From DASTBU01 sp035711845 (GTDB taxonomy: Bacteria; Acidobacteriota; Vicinamibacteria; Vicinamibacterales; 2-12-FULL-66-21): a stretch of 64,000 nt of DNA. The notes under the pieces are model-generated. The model saw nothing but the letters and a program-made list of their open reading frames with translations, was not told the origin of the DNA and did not search any database. Position 1 is the first letter of the stretch. Each line of letters starts with the position of its first letter. This document shows, in pieces, positions 60,170 through 64,000 of this stretch. The translations under genes were made by a program, and so were the position numbers. Location of the stretch: NCBI GenBank assembly GCA_035711845.1, contig DASTBU010000148.1, positions 1 to 64,000 on the forward strand, read 5' to 3'.

Positions 60170-63088
60170 ATGAAAGGCAATGGTCGAACAACCCGAGCCG
60201 CACCCCGCACCACGATTGCCGTGCAGGGCGCACGGGTGCACAACCTCAAGAACATCTCCCTCGAAATCCCCCGCGACAGCCTCGTCGTCGTGACCGGGTT
60301 GTCAGGCTCGGGCAAGTCCAGCCTGGCGTTCGACACCATCTACGCGGAGGGTCAGCGGCGCTACATGGAGTCGCTGTCGAGCTATGCGAAGCGATTCGTG
60401 GCGCAGGTCTCCAAGCCCGACGTGGACTACGTGTTCGGTCTCTCGCCGGTGATCTCGATCGAGCAGAAGACCGTCGCGAACAATCCGCGATCGACCGTGG
60501 GGACGATGACCGATGTCGCCAGCTACCTGAACCTGCTCGTGGCGACGATCGGCGAGCCGCATTGCCCGCGCACGGGAGAGCCGGCGCCGAGCCGCACGTC
60601 GAGCCAGATCCTCGAGGCGATCCTTTCGCTGCCCGAGGGCGCCGAGATCGAGCTGAGGGCGCCTGTCTTCAAGATCTACGGCGAGGATCTCGACGTGGTC
60701 TTCACCGAGATCCGGAAGAAGGGGTGCCGCCGGATGATCATCGACGGACGTCCGGTGGATATCTCCGAGCAGATGACCCTGGACGAGTCGGCCGTCACGC
60801 ACATGGACGCGATCGTCGATCGGTTCGTCGTCAACCGGAAGCACGAGAAGGCGATCAAGGCAGGTATCGCGGCCACGCTTCTCGTGGGCGACGGCCTGCT
60901 GCAGGTGCACATCCTGAAGGGCGCGCGCAAGGTGGAGGCAGAGCAGTTCTACCGCGGGCTCTGCAGCGCGACGCACCATTTCATCTACGGCGACATCACC
61001 CCCGAATACTTCGTCTTCAACAATCCGGAGAGCGCGTGCCGGACGTGCGGCGGACTGGGCGTCGACAAGCTGACGCACCCGGATCTGCTGATTCCCGATC
61101 CGCAGCGCAGCATCCTGGGGGGATGCTTCATACGCGAGGCATTCAAGTACAACCCGGACACGTGGGACGGCCGGATGATGTACAGCTTGTCGCTGGCGCT
61201 GGGCTTTGCGCTCGACTGCCCCTGGAAGAACCTCTCCGAGGACGCGCGCCACGCGATCCTCTATGGCCTCGACTCCAGGAAGATCGCCATGACGTCGCCG
61301 CCCGACGCGAAGATGAAACGGGACGATCACGAAGGCCGGGAGATCGGTTTTGGCGGCATCGCGCGTCGAATCGAGCGCTACTACCGGCGCTACCGGCAGC
61401 GCGGCGAGACGAGCTCGAGGATGGAAGCCTGGCTCGACAAGGTGATGGTGGAGCACACCTGCCCCGACTGTGACGGCGCGCGGGTGCGGCCGACCCGGCT
61501 GCTCTTCACCATCGCTGGCAAGACGATCCACGAGGTCGGCCAGCTCAATTTCGACGAACTGCATGCCTTCCTCGGCACGATCAAACCTGCCGGACGAGGC
61601 GCCGACGCCGGACGGCAGGTGCTCAAAGAAATCCGGAAGCGGCTGGATCTTCTCCTCGGCATCGGGTTGGATTACCTGAACTTCAACCGGCGATCGGGCA
61701 CGCTCTCGGGTGGCGAATCGCAGCGAATCCGACTGTCCACCCAGATCGGCTCGGGGCTGATGGGCATGCTGTACGTTCTCGACGAGCCGAGCATCGGCCT
61801 GCATCCGAAGGACAACGTCAAGATGATCGCGACGCTCGAGAGCCTCCGCGACATCGGCAATACCGTCATCGTTGTCGAGCACGACGAGGACACGATTCGC
61901 GCCGCCGATCACCTCGTCGAGATGGGGCCCGGCCCTGGTGTGCACGGCGGCCTGGTCGTCGTGCAGGGCCGGCTCGACGACCTCCTCAGGTGCAAGGCCT
62001 CACCCACGGGGCAGTATCTGTCGGGCAGGCGATCGATTGCCACGCCAGGGAAGAGGCGGAAAGGAAACGGCCGGACGCTCACCGTTCGCGGCGCCCGAGA
62101 GAACAACCTCAAGTCGGTGGACGTGACGTTCCCGCTCGGGATGCTGGTCGCGATTACCGGTGCGTCGGGGTCCGGCAAGAGCACGCTGGTGAGCGAGATT
62201 CTGTACAAGGCGCTCTGGAAGCGGCTCGAGGACACACGGACGCTGCCCGGCGAGCACGACCGCGTGGACGGAATGGAACACGTCCGCAAGGTGGTCAACA
62301 TCGATCAATCGCCGATTGGCCGGAACAGCCGATCGAACCCGGCGACCTATGTCGGATTCTACGACACGATCCGGGACCTCTTTGCGAGCACGTCGATGGC
62401 GACCGAGCGCGACTACAAGCCGGGCCGCTTCAGCTTCAACGTCAAGGGCGGCCGCTGCGAGGAGTGCCAGGGAGAAGGCGTCATCACCACGCAGCTCTAC
62501 TTCATGCCCGACGTGGAGGTGACGTGCGGCGCGTGCAAGGGCGCGCGGTTCAACGCCGAGACGCTCGAGGTGACACTGAGGGGCAAGACGATCGACGACG
62601 TGCTGAACATGTCGATTGAGGAAGGCGTGGCGTTCTTCGCCGCCGAGCCGGCGGTCCGCAAGAAGGTGGAGGTGCTGAACGACCTCGGGCTGGGTTACCT
62701 GACGCTCGGTCAGTCGGCCACGACCCTGTCGGGCGGCGAGGCGCAACGGATCAAGATCGCCACCGAGCTGAGCAAGCTGCAGCGATCGACGCACACCGTC
62801 TACATCCTCGACGAGCCGACAACCGGCCTGCATCTTGCCGACATCGAGCGCCTGCTGGCCTCGTTGAACCAGCTGGTGGATGCCGGCCATACCGTGCTTC
62901 TGATCGAGCACCACATGGACGTGATCAAGACGGCCGACCACGTCATCGATCTCGGTCCGGAGGGCGGGCATGCCGGCGGCGAGGTCGTGGTGACGGGCAC
63001 GCCGGAGGCCGTGGCGGCGTGCAAGGGGTCGCACACGGGACGGTTTCTGAAGAGCCATCTGACGAGGCGCAGGCTTCAGAATGTCTGA
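60170..63088 (+). CDS. uvrA: UvrA-like excinuclease ATPase (paralogue type)
   Basis: A 972-residue tandem ABC ATPase. Walker A motifs GLSGSGKSSL (near residue 47) and GASGSGKSTL (near residue 662), two signature motifs (GTLSGGESQRIRLSTQIG, TTLSGGEAQRIKIATELS) and Walker B motifs LYVLDEPSIGLHP and VYILDEPTTGLH are all present. The second zinc finger is intact (CEECQGEGV...CGACKGARF). In the first zinc module the usual CPxC pair is replaced by GLCSATHHFIYGD, while SACRTCGG remains. This fits a UvrA paralogue class rather than the canonical subunit, though function in damage recognition is likely conserved. No uvrB or uvrC is adjacent. Confidence 0.9.
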   Translation: MKGNGRTTRAAPRTTIAVQGARVHNLKNISLEIPRDSLVVVTGLSGSGKSSLAFDTIYAEGQRRYMESLSSYAKRFVAQVSKPDVDYVFGLSPVISIEQKTVANNPRSTVGTMTDVASYLNLLVATIGEPHCPRTGEPAPSRTSSQILEAILSLPEGAEIELRAPVFKIYGEDLDVVFTEIRKKGCRRMIIDGRPVDISEQMTLDESAVTHMDAIVDRFVVNRKHEKAIKAGIAATLLVGDGLLQVHILKGARKVEAEQFYRGLCSATHHFIYGDITPEYFVFNNPESACRTCGGLGVDKLTHPDLLIPDPQRSILGGCFIREAFKYNPDTWDGRMMYSLSLALGFALDCPWKNLSEDARHAILYGLDSRKIAMTSPPDAKMKRDDHEGREIGFGGIARRIERYYRRYRQRGETSSRMEAWLDKVMVEHTCPDCDGARVRPTRLLFTIAGKTIHEVGQLNFDELHAFLGTIKPAGRGADAGRQVLKEIRKRLDLLLGIGLDYLNFNRRSGTLSGGESQRIRLSTQIGSGLMGMLYVLDEPSIGLHPKDNVKMIATLESLRDIGNTVIVVEHDEDTIRAADHLVEMGPGPGVHGGLVVVQGRLDDLLRCKASPTGQYLSGRRSIATPGKRRKGNGRTLTVRGARENNLKSVDVTFPLGMLVAITGASGSGKSTLVSEILYKALWKRLEDTRTLPGEHDRVDGMEHVRKVVNIDQSPIGRNSRSNPATYVGFYDTIRDLFASTSMATERDYKPGRFSFNVKGGRCEECQGEGVITTQLYFMPDVEVTCGACKGARFNAETLEVTLRGKTIDDVLNMSIEEGVAFFAAEPAVRKKVEVLNDLGLGYLTLGQSATTLSGGEAQRIKIATELSKLQRSTHTVYILDEPTTGLHLADIERLLASLNQLVDAGHTVLLIEHHMDVIKTADHVIDLGPEGGHAGGEVVVTGTPEAVAACKGSHTGRFLKSHLTRRRLQNV

Positions 63089-63101
63089 CCTTCAACTCCG
63101 A

Positions 63102-63157
63102 ACCCCCAAATCCGAAGCCCCAAAAGGGAGCACGTTGGAGAGGGCAGTTGGGGGTTT
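63102..63157 (+). terminator. Inverted repeat after uvrA with T-rich end
   Basis: AACCCCCAA (63102-63110) is repeated as TTGGGGGTT at 63149-63157, followed by TGTTGAT. A 38-base interval separates the arms, so a loose hairpin could form; the T-rich end fits a terminator between uvrA and the M55 gene. Pairing is perfect over 9 bases but the loop is long. Confidence 0.4.
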
Positions 63158-63221
63158 GTTGATACCGCCGCCTTGTCTGGCACGTCGCTCGTATCATGGA
63201 GTCGTCAAACGAGGTCATCAC

Positions 63222-64000
63222 ATGCGTCACGCCGCGTCCCTCCTCCTGCTCCTGGTGATCCCGGTCCTGACGGCTGGTGGCCAGCCACGCGCGCGAAAGG
63301 TGTTCATCTCCGCCGACATGGAAGGGATCAGCGGCATCTCCGGGTCCGATCAGCTCTCGGCGTCGGGGGCCGAGTACAACCGCTCGCGCAAGCTGATGGC
63401 CGACGACGTGAACGCGGCCATCCGGGGGGCGCGCGCGGCCGGCGCCACCCCCATCGTCGTCAACGACTCGCACGGCAGCATGCGGAACCTGCGGCTCGAG
63501 GATCTCGATGAGGGCGTGCAGCTCATCAGCCACTCCTTCAAACGGCACGGGATGATGGAGGGGCTCGATGAAACGTTCGACGCGGTCATCTTCATCGGGT
63601 ACCACGCCAAAGCCGACAGTCCGCGCGGACTCTTCGCCCACACCGGCAGCGGCATCGTCCGTGACGTGCGCGTCAACGGGCAGTCGCTCGGCGAGGGCGG
63701 GTTGAACACGATGGTGGCCGCCTGGTATGGCGTGCCGGTCGTGCTGGTGACAGGCGACGATGCGGCCGTGGCCGAAGTGGGGACGATTGCGACGGGAGCG
63801 CGCCGTGTGGCCGTGAAGCGGGCGATCAATCAGCGAGCCACGGAACTGCGCCCGCTGAACGACGTGCGCCGCGACATCGAAGCCGCCGCTCGGGAGGGTG
63901 TAGCCGGCGCAACCAGGTTTCAACCGCGCCGCGAGCCGGCCTATCGGGTGGAGATCCAGTTCCGGGAGACGCTGATCCCGCAGATCGCCGAGATCCTGCC
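63222..64000 (+). CDS. M55-family metallopeptidase (DppA-like), cut by window edge
   Basis: The first 259 codons of an exported aminopeptidase. The ATG has GAGG 7-8 bases upstream and a short signal (SLLLLLVIPVLTAGGQ). The peptidase begins VFISADMEGISGISGSDQ, the zinc-binding SADMEG signature, followed by IVVNDSHGSMRNL, HGMMEGLDETFDAVIFIGYH, SGIVRDVRVNGQSLGEGGLN and VTGDD. These match D-aminopeptidase DppA/M55 proteins, which cleave D-amino-acid peptides, possibly peptidoglycan. The C-terminus lies outside the window. The gene is probably expressed from its own promoter, because a possible terminator precedes it. Confidence 0.93.
   Translation, partial: MRHAASLLLLLVIPVLTAGGQPRARKVFISADMEGISGISGSDQLSASGAEYNRSRKLMADDVNAAIRGARAAGATPIVVNDSHGSMRNLRLEDLDEGVQLISHSFKRHGMMEGLDETFDAVIFIGYHAKADSPRGLFAHTGSGIVRDVRVNGQSLGEGGLNTMVAAWYGVPVVLVTGDDAAVAEVGTIATGARRVAVKRAINQRATELRPLNDVRRDIEAAAREGVAGATRFQPRREPAYRVEIQFRETLIPQIAEIL

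Overview
The window is high-GC DNA from an Acidobacteriota chromosome, most likely class Vicinamibacteria. Four orphan FtsX/MacB-type permeases of about 800-900 residues match the Acidobacterial duplicated orphan permease (ADOP) pattern, and one follows a PadR regulator with a 1-base overlap. A Ser/Thr kinase fused to a TolB/PD40 propeller, a TonB receptor with an N-terminal carboxypeptidase-like plug and an Abhydrolase_10 protein also fit that lineage. The species cannot be named from sequence alone.

Bases 1-4,900 are a graveyard of broken genes: a PAS sensor (cut by the window edge), response-regulator and kinase scraps, an intact STAS protein, a frameshifted small membrane protein fused back-to-back to a multicopper-oxidase scrap, an NmrA-like reductase with three frameshifts, a frameshifted SpoIIE phosphatase and a transposase tail. 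Bases 4,900-7,674 hold an intact operon for a Rieske protein, a b6f-like cytochrome b and an octahaem cytochrome c, a bc-type complex in which a multihaem protein takes the place of cytochrome c1/f. XRE-regulator, ABM-domain and Hsp20 genes follow, then the kinase-TolB gene.

At 13,257-13,301 lies the 3' half of a tRNA-Arg(UCU) gene without its 5' half. Its last 16 bases recur 124 bp downstream, with a long imperfect hairpin between. This looks like an integration scar and would place the decayed tract on the element side. A second cluster of relics (SDR, conserved hypothetical, TPR protein) sits at 15.8-16.9 kb after the Abhydrolase_10 gene.

From 17 kb most genes are intact: PadR-ADOP, a VapBC toxin-antitoxin pair, a nitrilase, YdeI/OmdA and DUF2200 proteins, a TonB receptor, and a methionine-salvage operon (mtnB-mtnD-mtnC plus an unknown exported protein) preceded by a translationally coupled 16-codon leader ORF. 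Then come a second ADOP, a TPR-zinc peptidase, a metallophosphoesterase, an exonuclease/GIY-YIG fusion, a cNMP-binding NTE-type patatin with a DUF418 membrane protein, a lipoprotein, a third ADOP, a quinoprotein dehydrogenase with its cytochrome c, a CocE hydrolase, a Tat-exported GH99-like protein, a LytS/LytTR two-component pair, a fourth ADOP, a six-hairpin glycosidase, a nucleotidyltransferase-winged helix protein, a UvrA-like ATPase and the start of an M55 peptidase.

Two short-unit palindromic repeat tracts (about 47.38-47.53 and 56.14-56.30 kb) each begin at a stop codon and lie between co-directional genes. Many long antisense reading frames in the GC-rich genes are shadows and are not annotated.
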